Assembly: GCF_032884065.1 (NCBI RefSeq)
Contig: NC_088876.1
Span: 248,001 to 312,000 of the forward strand
DNA from: Artemia franciscana
Lineage: Eukaryota > Arthropoda > Branchiopoda > Anostraca > Artemiidae
Direction of reading: 5' to 3'
Length of the DNA: 64,000 nt
Shown here piece after piece: positions 34,221-44,984 of the stretch. The notes under the pieces are model-generated. The model was given only the letters and a program-made list of their open reading frames with translations. It was not told the origin of the DNA and did not search any database. How positions within the stretch are numbered: the stretch's first letter is position 1; each line of letters begins with the position of its first letter. The translations under genes and the position numbers were made by a program.

Positions 34221-36589
34221 TTAATCACATACAGAAAAAAGACGGATAAGGCGATAAAAACATCCTAGCCTATAAATCACTTCAATAGTTAGCTTCGCAG
34301 ATGATTTTTCGAAAGCACCAGTAATATCTGTCGCAAAATACTTTTTAACCAGTTTTGTATTCCGGTAAGAACGAGGTAGGTATAAAATAAATTTGAAGTA
34401 CCGTTAATAATTTATGCGCGTACGTTTTAGATCACCAGTCAAAAGAAGTGGCCTAATACCAGAACAAAAGAGCATAGAATGATCACAAAAATTTGAGTAA
34501 AGGCAAGTTAGCGCTCTTCTCCTATAGTGTCTACGACTTGCTACAATCTTAGAGTAACCGAGCCTCAGCTTATCACTAATATCTTTGACAGCGCAAGACT
34601 GGAGAGCATTCATAGAATCGAAAACTGTTTTACCAAGCCAACGGAACGATTTAACACGAGGAATACTAAAACCATCGCAGTATAGTGATTCTGAACAAAT
34701 ATTACCGTTAAAAACAAGAAACTCGTATTTGTCAATATTTAGGTACAGGCCGATATCACGGAAAGTAGAAGTAACTGACTTCACTGAACGGGCAAGACCA
34801 GACTCAGTTTGACTAATCAGGAGAAGGTAATTCGCAAAAGCCAGATATGAGATATCAGATGGTCCTAGTAGGCACGTAGTTGATATTTTGATAATGCATT
34901 TTCAATACAAGCATTAAAAATATACGGCGAAAGAACTCCCCCTTGTATTACACCGCAACGAGCAGGGATATGACCAAAATAAGAATTATCTAATGACTTA
35001 AGGCGAAGGTAAGAATTGGACTGCCGAAAACGAAGCACGTGTATTACCGACGGATTTACTCCTCTCTGGCATAATGCTGTCCATGCTTGAGTAAGACAAA
35101 TACTGTCAAATGCTTTAGACAAGTCTAGGGTTGCGAAATGAAGTACGCAACGAGCGCGATGGGCATCTTTTAATAAAGAAGTCAAAGTACGGTGAGCATG
35201 CTGACAGCCTAGCCAAGATCTAAAACCAAACTGATTATCATCATTTAGAGCAAGCTTATTGATATACGGTAGTAGGAGGTGTTCAAAAAGCTTGCTAAGA
35301 GTACAAGCTGCCGTTATGGACCTATAAGAACTACAAGTAACCGGATCTTTTCCTTTTTTTAGAAGTGACGTAACGCTACCGCATAAGAACGAGTCGGGCA
35401 TCCACAACTACTTAAACACATTAGAAAAAACAGTTGGAGATGAGATACCAGTTCAAAAGAATTCGGAACAAGATTCAAAACACTAATTCCATCAACATCC
35501 AAAGATTTTGATTTTAAACCCTTAAAACCTTTAACAATAGCCCACTTTTCAACTTGAATCATATGTCTCTGACATAAACGTGACGGCAAATTTTTGTCAA
35601 GCAAACATGAGAAATGCTTATGCACTGCATAATCAAATTTCGAAAATATTTTTGAACAATGTTCGATCCAAGATGGACGAGATATAATATCACATTCAGC
35701 TTGCTTTATACATAAGATAATGTCACGATAATAGCGATTCAAATCAGCATGAGCATTGTCAATAATAGGGTACTCATTTGTGCAAAGAAGATGGAAAGGG
35801 ACACGTACGATGGACAGTAGAGCTCCAAGTGTAGCAAGGTAAAGAGGCATGTTCGCACTAGACCAATCACGTTTTTCAAACCACTTATGCGACATTGAGG
35901 GTTGGTTCGAGTATATGTCATGATCATAATCTCTCTCTTCTTCATAAACATGTACTGCTGAAGTTTGTAATGAACGATGGCAGATACTGTGGTCTAAATT
36001 TGAGACAGAACCACTACAGTGGATATATGTAAAACTGAGGTCTTTCGTTAGAACCTTAAACACTGAGATTAGACACTGAAAAAGCGCTTCCTTTCGTGTC
36101 AAAGAAATGGTGATGTCAAAGTTTAAGTCGCCTATAAGCACCCAATTGTATCCCAGACACTCAATACTTGATATGAGATTCTTTAATTTATTGCAGGGAT
36201 TCGCATAGCTGGAGAAGGAAGAAACAGTTCTTCTATCAATGGGGCAAATAGGCGTTGATTCAGATCACGTCTGCAAGCCAGATTGCAAGATAGTGTTCAG
36301 AGGATTGGTAGCAGCTAAGAGACAAATAGCTAGGCAGAGATCGCTTAATTAAAAAGGCAAGACCGCCAGAAGGCCTGCCTCGGGTTCGTCGGACATTCAT
36401 GATGAAAACAGCATGTTGAGAACTTTGCCTTAGAAAGTTTACGCTGCAACTTGGGAGCAGGTGTTCTTGTAAGAGAACAACATCATGATTAGCTAGTTTC
36501 TCATCAAGGCTTAACACTTTATCCTTTGTCCCATAGATGTTGAAAGAGCAAACTGAGATTTTAAACCCATTCATGATTGCAAGCGACAA
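34221..36589 (-). pseudogene. Retrotransposon ORF2: endonuclease and reverse transcriptase (broken)
   Basis: The minus-strand frame starts at about 36589 with the endonuclease N-terminus (FKISVCSFNIYG, HDVVLLQEH). A damaged stretch at 36142-36260 carries a stop and a frameshift. The frame then resumes with the GDLNFD motif (36135) and SNLDHSI, ending the endonuclease. The RT follows: LLKKGKDP...YRSI, NQFGFRSWLGC, motif A LDLSKAFDSI, motif B GVIQGGVLSPYIFNA. Motif C, normally F/YADD, reads FANY at 34827-34838, so both catalytic aspartates are lost, and a stop and frameshift lie just before it. Thumb and C-terminal sequence continue (34784-34404) and, after another shift, to a stop at 34221. 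About 790 codons remain; no RNase H was seen. Confidence 0.9.
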
Positions 36590-36620
36590 GGTCGTGGAAC
36601 TTTGGAATTAGCAAGAGCCT

Positions 36621-37678
36621 TTAGTTTGGAGCAAAGAAAACAGTTAGTTTGTAAGCAACATGATATCCACTACAATTTGCACACTTTGGGGTGTTACTGC
36701 AGGGTGAGTCACTGGAGTTCATATGGGGACCAGAGCACCGTGAGCATTTGCAGTTTTTATCGGGACATTTTGCAGCAAGGTGGTCAAATGATTGACATTT
36801 CCCGCAGCACCTAGGAATTCGCCGATATTCATACACTCGGAATAGTTCATTGCCTATCTTCAGTCAAGATTTAAGGGCCAAGGAAAGAGAAACTTCGTCT
36901 TCGAAAGTAATTTTCACACAATATGAGCTCCCAATTCTTATTGCGTCTTGAATACCCCTGCAAGCTTTAAGAGGCGCAAGATCAAGATCTTGTGTAACGC
37001 CTTTCATGATACCAAAAAACTTTTTCTCCACCAAATTTGCTTCACAATCACGAAAAACCGAGCGCGCAGATTTGCAAAAGTCAATAGCGGCCATGCTATT
37101 GATCTTCACAATCAATATATCACCAGAGGCTCACACAGTATCAACGTACTCGTGACCAGAAATACAGTCAATTCTTTCCTTCCGTTTAGATGCATTATCG
37201 ATATCACGCGGTACATTCGTGATAATAACAGTGGCTTTGCTTATATCACTACCAGTAGCACTGCTTGAAAGGCTGAGGAAATTCAGATCATAAGCTGACA
37301 TTTTCTCATTAACTTGCGAAAGAGTCTGTTGAATTCCATTAAGCATAGAAGCTATCCTGGAGTAACTGCTGGAATAACGGGAACTTCGGCTGGGGAACGG
37401 ATAACAAAGACAGGCATGTCCTCAGAAGTACTCTGATTTTGAAGAAGTTCTAACATATCTTTCAAATGATTCAAAGCTGTGTTTGAACCCGTGCGCCTTG
37501 GATTGGGCTCAGTCAATTTTGGTAGCGAATCCCACATGGTTTTCTTCGATTTGACAATATTACTTGACTCGAAGAATTCGACTGCAAATTTTAAGATCAC
37601 TGTAGCTTCGACACCTTTTTCATTATTAAACTGCAGAAAGTTCAGAACTCGGGCATAAACAAAGCGGTCCATTTTCAT
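36621..37678 (-). pseudogene. Retrotransposon ORF1: gag-like protein with zinc knuckles (broken)
   Basis: Starts MKMDRFVYARVLNFL at 37678. A one-base frameshift lies near 37350, and in-frame stops near 37125 and 36850. The C-terminal block (36836-36621) has three Cys/His clusters: CCGKCQSFDHLAAKC, CSRCSGPHMNSSDSPC and CANCSGYHVAY. This CX2CX4HX4C-type series is typical of the nucleic-acid-binding end of ORF1 proteins in Jockey- and I-like non-LTR elements, where it coats the element RNA. Total ~350 codons, the usual ORF1 size. It precedes ORF2 by about 30 bp on the same strand, as expected. Confidence 0.85.
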
Positions 37679-37690
37679 GAAAATAGTCTG

Positions 37691-38623
37691 TTAATCCTAT
37701 TCTGAGTCAAAAACATAACCATGGGCAAAACACGTTTTAACCACACTAAAGCTGAATGGTAGTTGGCTAAATTTCAGAAGCTCAAAATGCCATTAAGCGA
37801 GGGAAGCGTAGGCTCCTGCTATCTATTCCCCGCAAAAAAATTGTAAAAAAATTATAAAGATTCGAATGAACTTTCTTTTCTAAAATGAAAAGAGTTTATT
37901 ATCTTGAATAAATTTTGAGTTTTGGCCTTTTTGTGAGATATTTGTCAAATTTTACAGCACTTATTGTGAAACTTCAGCAAATGGAAAAAAATATAGTCTT
38001 CATTTAAAATGAAAATCATATAGATCTTTCGATTTATTTTAACTTTACGCGGAATTTTTCAACTCAATAACTCGCAAAAAAAAATCATGAATCGTGACCC
38101 TTAGTTATAGGCTAAATTTGGAGTTTTTGGCCTATATCTTAGAAACGCTCAAACGGCATACATATGCCCTACAATATTCGATTTCAGCATGGTTGACCAC
38201 CCTAGGATCCATCCGAGCATTTTCGTACCTTCTGGCATCGGTGGGAGCACGATACAAAATCTGGCACCCTGAATATTATAAAAGAATATCCATACTTATG
38301 ATGGCGCAACTGAACCGGAAACAACATAATTTTTACACAGAGAAAACTAGATTACACAAAAAGTATTAACTGTGAAAATGGTTTACTATTCAAAAACTCA
38401 ACATAAATGTAACAGTTTTGAAAAAGTAACATAAAAGTAACTTCTGATCTAAAACGTAACAAAATGTTTCAAACCTAATGCCCTTTGCTAAAAAAAAAAC
38501 AAAAAAAAAAAAAGATTACCGTAAATTGTCCCTTTGATATGCATATTATGACATTTTTGGCTTACCGCCTTAATACTTCTTTATCTATTAAAGTCAAAAA
38601 TAAAAAATTTAACTATATTTATC
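37691..38623. other. Unassigned AT-rich region
   Basis: No coding support. A less AT-rich block at about 38130-38300 (GGTTGACCACCCTAGGATCC) stands out and holds an open frame of 91 codons (38094-38369) without recognised motifs. It may be a fragment of an unidentified transposon. Confidence 0.35.
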
Positions 38624-40365
38624 AAACAGTTCGTGGTAACGAACTGTAGTAAGGAGCGACCCGGCTCAATAGTAACCAAAAATGTAAAAAATTGAATTTT
38701 GATATCATGAGCTACATCAAAAGAATCGCATTTTCATGCTGACTTTAAATATATAAGTGTCATCAAGTTTAGTCTTACCCATCAAAAGTTACGAGCCTGA
38801 GAAAATTTGCCTTATTTAGGAAAATAGGGGGAAACACCCCCTAAAAGTCGTAGGATCTTAACGAAAATGACACCATCAGATTCAACGTACCAAAGAACCA
38901 TACTGTAGAAGTGTCAAGCTCCTATCTACAAAAATGTAGAATTTTGTATTTTTTTCCAGAAGACACGGGTGCGTGTTTATTTGTTGTTTTTTTTTGTTTT
39001 TTTTTCCGGGGGTCATCGTATCGACCTAGTGGTCCAAGAATGTCGCAAGAGGGCTCATTCTAAGGGAAATGAAAAGTTCTAGTGCCCTTTTTAAGTGACC
39101 AAAAAAATTGGAGGGCAACTAGGCCCCCTTCCACGCTCATTTTTTTTCCCAAAGTCAACGGATCAAAACTTTTAGATAGCCATTTTGTTAAACATAGTCA
39201 AAAACCATAATAACTATGTCTTTGGGGATGACTGACTCCCCCACAATCCCTGGGGGAGGGACTGCAAGTTACAAACTTTGACCAGTGTTTACATATAGTA
39301 ATGGTTATTTGGAAGTGTACAGACGTTTTCAGGGGGATTTTATTTTGTTTGGGGGTGGGGCTGAAAAGAGGGGGCTATGTTGAGGATCTTTCCTTGGAGG
39401 AATCTGTCATGGGGGAAGACAAATTCAATGAAAAGGGCGCAGGATTTTCTAGCATTACTATAAGCAAACAATGAAAAATAAACATGAAAACGTTTTTTCA
39501 AATGAAAGGAAGAAGTAGCATTGAAACTTAAAACGAACAGAGATTATTACGCATATGAGGGGCTCTAAAAATACTTTAGCATAAAGAGCGAAGTATTTAG
39601 GAGGAGATAAATACCTTGCTCTTTATGCTAAAGTATTTTTAGTAATTTCAACTATTTATTCTACGGCCTTTCTGATTCAGGGGTCATTCTTAAAGAATTG
39701 GGACAAAATTTACGATTTAGGGTAAAGAGCTAGGTATTAAAGAGGGTACAAACCTCCTCGAATACATAATAAAAATATAAGGTTATGAAAGTTTGTTACG
39801 TAAGTTAATTCTTAAGTTACGTATATTTTTTACTAATAAAAATGTTCGTTAAAAATTAAAAGTTCTAGTTGCTTTTTTCAGTAACCGAAAAATTGGAGGG
39901 CAACTAGGCCTCCTTCTCCGCCCCTTATTTCTCAAAATTGTCTGATCAAAACTAAGAGAAAGCCATTTAGCCAAAAAAAGAATTAATATACAAATTTCAT
40001 TTTAATAATTTATGTGCCGAGAGCCAAAACCAAACATGCATTAATTCAAAAACGTTCAGAAATTAAATAAAAAAAACTAATTTTTTTAGCTGAAAGTAAG
40101 GAGCGACATTAAAACTTAAAACGAAAAGAAATTACTACGTATATGAAATGGGTTGTCACCTCCGCAATCCCTCGCTCTTTACGCTGAAGTTTGACTCTTT
40201 GCCACAATTCTACTTTTTAAAACAATTAAAAGCTTTAGCGTAAAGAGCGAGGGATTGCGGAGGGGACAACCCGTTTCATATACGGAGTAATTTCTGTTCG
40301 TTTTAAGTTTTAATATCGCTCCTTACTTTCGGCTAAAAAAATTAGTTTTTTTTATTTAATTTTCA
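38624..40365 (+). repeat. Family A foldback repeat, full-length reference copy
   Basis: The clearest complete copy. Head palindrome at 38627-38646, then GTAAGGAGCGAC; head module to ~38950; T-rich tract near 38990; first middle module 39060-39190; GTTTACATATAGTAATGG near 39290; purine-rich block 39320-39440. An inner hairpin follows (arms 39566-39599 and 39608-39641, 8-nt loop), then the second middle module 39850-39980. The tail hairpin has arms about 40083-40200 and 40225-40345. The motif CTTTAGCATAAAGAGCGAGG, with small variants, occurs five times in alternating orientation. No open frame spans it. Confidence 0.9.
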
Positions 40366-40379
40366 GTAAAAAACGAATT

Positions 40380-40650
40380 ATGTTTTGGTCTTGAGAAGTC
40401 GTGGGGGTTGTCGGCCCTACTCATATTAGTTTTTACCCATTTTGAGTTTGACTTGTTTATTTATTGTAATTTCTGCTCGTTTTGAGTTTCATTTATCTAT
40501 TGATGGGGATTTGTGGTAGTTTTGCGCTTGGAAAAATTATCTGAGTATATTTTTTCTTATTTTTGGCTTAATGGAGCTCTGTTACTTTTGTTTTGACAAT
40601 CTATTTTGAGGAGAAAGTTTTTTAAAGTAATATCTGTTTGTTTTTTATTG
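40380..40650 (+). repeat. Family B T-rich repeat unit
   Basis: Matches 16180-16400 in order: GGGGTTGTC, TTTTGAGTTTGACT, GTAATTTCTGCTC, TTATCTATTGATG, TTGTGGTAGTTTTGCGCTTGG and AATGGAGCTC. It has the same neighbour relation to a family A tail as the units beside copy 2. Confidence 0.7.
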
Positions 40651-40659
40651 ACATTTAAA

Positions 40660-41543
40660 TAAAATTACGAGTTATTTTAAAAAGTACGGAGCGCCTTAAC
40701 ACTTAAAATGAACATAAATTATTCAATATTTGAAAGGGCCTGTCCCTTCTTTAACGCCGTGCTCTTTATTGCGTATATGATTATTATTGTAATTTTTTCA
40801 TTAAGTATATGAGAAGGTTCACCCCAATGTTAATATCTCAATTTTTACTCTTGAGTTCCAATTTTGTTCAAATTCTCTAAGAATGACCCCTGAATCACAA
40901 AGGCCGTTTAATTAGAATAAATGGCTATTTTGAACTTACTAAAAATACTTTAGCGTAAAGAGAGAGCTATTGAAGAGGGATAGAACTTTTACATACATAA
41001 TAATTTTGGTTCGTTTGATGTTTCAATGTTACTCCTGGCTTTCAGTTGGAAAAAAATGTGTATTTTTTTATTTGATTTCTCATTGTTTTTCTTTGAATAA
41101 TGCTGGAGAATCCAGCTTCCCCTTCATGGAAATTCTCTTACCCCATAATAAATTTCTCCATAGAAAGTTCCTCACATGCAACCTCCCCTTCGCCCCCTCC
41201 CCCCTACCGCCAAAATATTCCTTCTGAAAACGTCTGTATACTTCTGAATAGCCAATACTATGTAAACAATGGCCAAAGTGCATAACTTGCAGCGCTTCCC
41301 CCGGAAACTGTGGGGGATTAAATTGTCCTCAAAAATATAGCTATTAGATTTTTCGACTATATTGAACAAAATCACTATCTCAAAATTTTGATCCTATGAC
41401 TTTGGGAAAAATGAGCATGGGAGGAAGCCTAGTTGCCCTCCAATTTTTTTGGTCACTTTAAAAAGGTACTGGAACTTTTATTTTTGGTTAGAATGAATCC
41501 TTTCACAACATCCTAGGACTAATGGATCGATACGATCATCTTT

Positions 41544-41587
<44 letters not shown>

Positions 41588-41668
41588 AAGAAACATATGA
41601 ACACGCATCCGTGATCTTTCTTGTTTTCTCGTTTCTTGTTGTCTTGTTCTCAAAAAATCCAAATTCCA
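40660..41668 (-). repeat. Family A copy, diverged, head missing
   Basis: Reverse orientation. Remains of the tail arm (AAGTACGGAGCGCC, about 40680), a lost hairpin partner, then the inner region (CTTTAGCGTAAAGAG at 40950), purine/pyrimidine blocks 41100-41240, middle module 41400-41480 and the tract expanded to a 40-base poly(A) at 41547-41586. It ends near 41668, where a plus-oriented head begins. Confidence 0.75.
41547..41586. repeat. Poly(A) run, 40 bases
   Basis: Sits at the position of the A/T-rich tract present in every family A copy, so it is an expansion of that tract rather than a retrotransposon tail. Confidence 0.95.
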
Positions 41669-41672
41669 TATT

Positions 41673-42183
41673 TTCAAACAGTTCGTGGTAACGAACTGTA
41701 GTAAGGAGCGACCTGGCTCAATAGTAAACGGAACTCTAAAAAACGGAATTTTGATGCTAAAAGATGCATCAAAAGAATAGAATTTTCACGCTGATTCTAA
41801 ATATATAAGTTTCAATTAGTCTTTGTCATCAAAAGTTACGAGCCTGAGAAAATTTGCCTTATTTTCGAAAAAAGGGGGAAACCTCCCCTAAAAGTCATAG
41901 AATCTTAACAAAAATCACACCATTGCATTCGGCATATCAGAGAACCATATCAGAGAATTACTCCGTATATGAAATGGGTTGTCCCCTCCGCAATCCCTCG
42001 CTCTTTACGCTAAAGTTTGACTCTTTGCCACAATTTTACTTTTTAAAACAATTAAAAACTTTAGTGCAAAGAGCGAGGGATTGCGGAGTGGACAAACCAT
42101 TTCATATACGGAGTAATTTCTGTTCGTTTTAAGTTTTAATGTCGCTCCTTACTTTCAATTAAAAAAACTAGTTTTTTTTTTAT
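41673..42183 (+). mobile_element. Short internally deleted family A element
   Basis: An intact head (palindrome near 41677-41698 and ~270 bp of head module) joins directly at about 41950 to the complete tail hairpin (AATTACTCCGTATATGAAAT ... TAATGTCGCTCCTTACTTTC, arms near 41955-42035 and 42055-42150). All middle modules are missing. This is the layout of a MITE-like deletion derivative and shows that head and tail can stay together as a ~510 bp unit. Confidence 0.8.
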
Positions 42184-42483
42184 TTCATTGCAGATAGGAT
42201 CAAACTTCTACGGTAGGATTCTCTGATACACTGAATGTGATGGTGTATTTTCGTTATACTACTTTAAGGGGGTGATTTCCTCCTTCTCGAAAATAAGGCA
42301 AACTTTCTTAAGCTCGTAACTTTTAATGAGTAATACCAAAGTTAACGAAACTTATATATTTAAGACCAACATAAAAATCCAATTCTTTCGATGTATATAT
42401 TTGTTTTAAAATTCTAATTTTTACAGTTTTGGTTACTATTGACCCGGGTCGCTCCTTACTACAGTTTGTTACCACGAACTGTT
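42184..42483 (-). repeat. Family A head fragment
   Basis: Reverse-oriented head module ending in the palindrome at about 42463-42482 (GTTACCACGAACTG). It is cut at the A/T tract boundary (CATTGCAGATAGGATC). Confidence 0.8.
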
Positions 42484-42682
42484 TTATCGTCTTTTTCACG
42501 AAAAAAATAAAAAGCTTTTGATAGGTAATAGTAAAGTTAATGAATCTCATATATTTAGAATCACCATGATAATCAAAATCTTTTGGCATATTCATTAATA
42601 TCAAGATTCTTTTTTTTTGGAGTTTCAGTTACTATTGAGCCATTTCACTCCTTATTTACAGTTTGTTACTACGAACTGTTTG
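42484..42682 (-). repeat. Family A head fragment, second in tandem
   Basis: A further, more diverged head module in the same orientation (AAGCTTTTGATAGGTAATAG ... GTTACTATTGAGCC ... GTTACTACGAACTG). It is adjacent to the previous one, giving three heads within 1 kb. Confidence 0.75.
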
Positions 42683-43189
42683 ACTGAAAAATCACAAAAA
42701 TTATAAAGGCACTTTAACTTCTAGTTTTTTTGGTAATTTTGTACCTGGGGAGGAAGGGAGATACCTTAAAGGGCATATTTTAATGCCAAAACATCCTAGC
42801 TCTCATTGGGTCATCACATAAACACAGATCTAGTTCTAAGAGAACAGAAGGGAGGGTGAGGTGGAAGTTGTTCTATAGTCACCAGGCCGGCAACTAAGAC
42901 TTTTTTGTAAAATTGTTTTTCTTTTTTGTAAAGAAAACTGTAAAAATGCATTAAAAAGGTAAAATTGATATATACTCCATTATGATTACTTGGAATATTT
43001 CTGGTGTACGCTATTTTTGTGAAAGTAACGAGTACCTTTAATTCCAAAAATGAACAGAATTTAATGCTTACAGGAACTGGACTGCCTCATATCATCCACG
43101 CTTCCATTTCATAGTCACAGAAACTCTGTTGTGTGCTTCTTAGATTGGAAACTTAAAGTTCTAGTCCCCTTTCTAAATCCAAAGGGATT
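42683..43189. other. Unassigned, with traces of family A middle module
   Basis: GGCACTTTAACTTCTAG at ~42707 and AAAGTTCTAGTCCCC at ~43157 resemble the start of the middle module. Otherwise unremarkable and non-coding. Confidence 0.4.
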
Positions 43190-43425
43190 GGAGACCAGCC
43201 AACCGTGTGGGGATGTAATTTTCCGTGGGGTGTATTCTCCCCGGGGTATATTTTCCGTGGAAGGTATTTTCCGGTAATGGTAATTTACAAATTGAGGATA
43301 TTTTCCACGTTTTTTTCTGTTGGGGTATATTCAAGGAGGTATTATCAGGGGGAGTAACTCCCGTGGGGTATATTCCAGCGGGGTATTTTCTGTAGGGGTA
43401 TTTCCCGGGGGAAGGGGGTGAAGCT
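43190..43425 (+). repeat. Minisatellite-like GTGGGGTATTTTCC repeats
   Basis: At least eight imperfect copies of GGGGTATATTCC / GGGGTATTTTCCG spaced 14-25 bp. A similar motif style is found at 51170-51290, 18020-18080 and 25750-26100, and in the purine-rich block of family A. A 105-codon minus frame here is a by-product. Confidence 0.7.
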
Positions 43426-44984
43426 AATGCAACTACTTCTTCTGACTGCAAAAATGCCTTCTTATGACCAAGACTACTTATGACTATCAATCTGTGCTAC
43501 TGCAATTTTGAGCAGCTCTGAGTGTTTGGGACTGTAACTACTTGCAACTCATCTACTTTTCACCTAAGCTAAATGCAACTCTGACAACTTGCGCCTGAGA
43601 TTAGCTGCAATATTAGTTACAGCTGTGAATGCAACTACCTGTTACTGTAACCATTTTTGATTTTGACTGCGGATATTTGTGACTGCTATTAGTTCCACTT
43701 AGATTAAAACTGCCACTTGAACTGCCATTGGGACCGCTACCATTGCTATTACTACTTCTAGTACTACCGTGGAAACAAAACAAAAGGGTTTATGTGTGTC
43801 GAGCTTGTCAATATAGTCAATTTGCAATAAACCAGGGGAATTTAAGAGGCTGTAGAGAAGGACGGTGAACTTAATTAAAGGATATTAAATACATGCAGGG
43901 GAAAGCTGTATCTGCAACATTTTAGGAGCTGCTGATGGTATCAATTTCGAACTTTCCTTCAATGTTATTGGGGATTTTTACTGAACAAAGAGCCGTTGTC
44001 TGCCTTCAGACCGTCAAAAGACCGCATCTGTAGCGTTGTAGGAGCAACGAAGGATATTCACTCGAATGTTTCAGAAAATACGAAGATATTATTGGACTAA
44101 TTCAAAAGATTTATAAAATACTATACACATCTATGTTGTCAAAGCAGAACATCTAGAATTTCCTAAAAACACTTTACAGGATCAAGCGAAAACTTCCAAA
44201 GATCGTGGAGGGAAATATACACATATAGTACCATAGCCACATAGTACCATATAGCCATAAAGTACCATATAGGCAAAATAATAATAACTCAAACTGATTT
44301 GCTTCTATGCATGCTAGAGTTATACAGGTTTGTTCTAGTTTTGACAAGATTATTTTACAAAAATTATATTTCAGCTGTATAGAGGGGGGGGCAAACTGAG
44401 ACTAGAGAGAGTGAATTGGTTTCTAGAGTGAGCAGTTGCCTCCCTTCCGTATCGCAAATTACGCCCCTGCTCCTTTTCTTTTTGGTTTAAATAAATTTGG
44501 CTCTCGGTTTGAATTATCATTGGACTTTATTTTTGCTCATCTTAAGTTTGAAAATGACTCTTTATTTTTCTTAGAAAGGTTTCGTTCTGAGAAGTTTTTT
44601 TATAAACTCAAGCCGATTAATGTCAAGCAAAGACCAGGGGCTAAAATAACTGAAAAACGTAATGTTCACCATAATATGCGGCTAGCTTTTAATTGCTCAT
44701 TGCTGTTTGGTCAGAGTAATTTTGTAGGCGGAGTTAAGTGAAACAATTTAGTGCCTGTAAAGGGGTATATATTAGTCCCCAGTCCCCAGCATAAATCTGC
44801 ATTAAAAAGAAGAACTTCAATTGGATAACCAAAATGTATGTAGTATTACCTTACTATTTAATCAATGTTTTTGAATTAGAGTTTTTGAACAATAGCTAAC
44901 CAGTGGGATCTGCTGGTCAATATCATAGGTGTTTGACAATTTTAAAATGATATTTGCCGTTTATCTACCTCTTAAAGTGAATAA
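43426..44984. repeat. Diffuse repeats related to the inverted-duplication arms
   Basis: 43480-43790 is rich in TGCAACTACTTG and CTGCCACTTG motifs similar to 10120-10240 and 23600-23720. 43915-43980 (GGAGCTGCTGATGGTATCA) resembles 10530-10600. About 44470-44600 is a T-rich family B-like stretch. No gene is supported; a 101-codon frame (44436-44741) is T-rich and overlaps the repeat. Confidence 0.45.

Larger units (their letters stand above)
34113..37690 (-). mobile_element. Degenerate non-LTR retrotransposon (Jockey/I-like group)
   Basis: A nearly complete minus-strand element of ~3.6 kb. ORF1 with zinc knuckles is upstream (37.68-36.62 kb). ORF2 with apurinic-type endonuclease and reverse transcriptase follows (36.59-34.22 kb). 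A short 3' UTR ends in a TTATTATTATT-type tail at 34113-34135. There are no LTRs and no RNase H domain after the RT. Gag-like CCHC ORF1 plus AP-endonuclease plus RT with a microsatellite tail places it near the Jockey/I/CR1 side of non-LTR elements; an exact clade needs a tree. Several frameshifts and stops show it is inactive. No target duplication was identified. Confidence 0.9.

Noticed and set aside
41673..42682. Family A as an LTR element, with heads acting as LTRs
   Set aside because: No direct terminal repeats, primer-binding site, polypurine tract or gag-pol coding was seen; ends are a palindrome and a hairpin instead.
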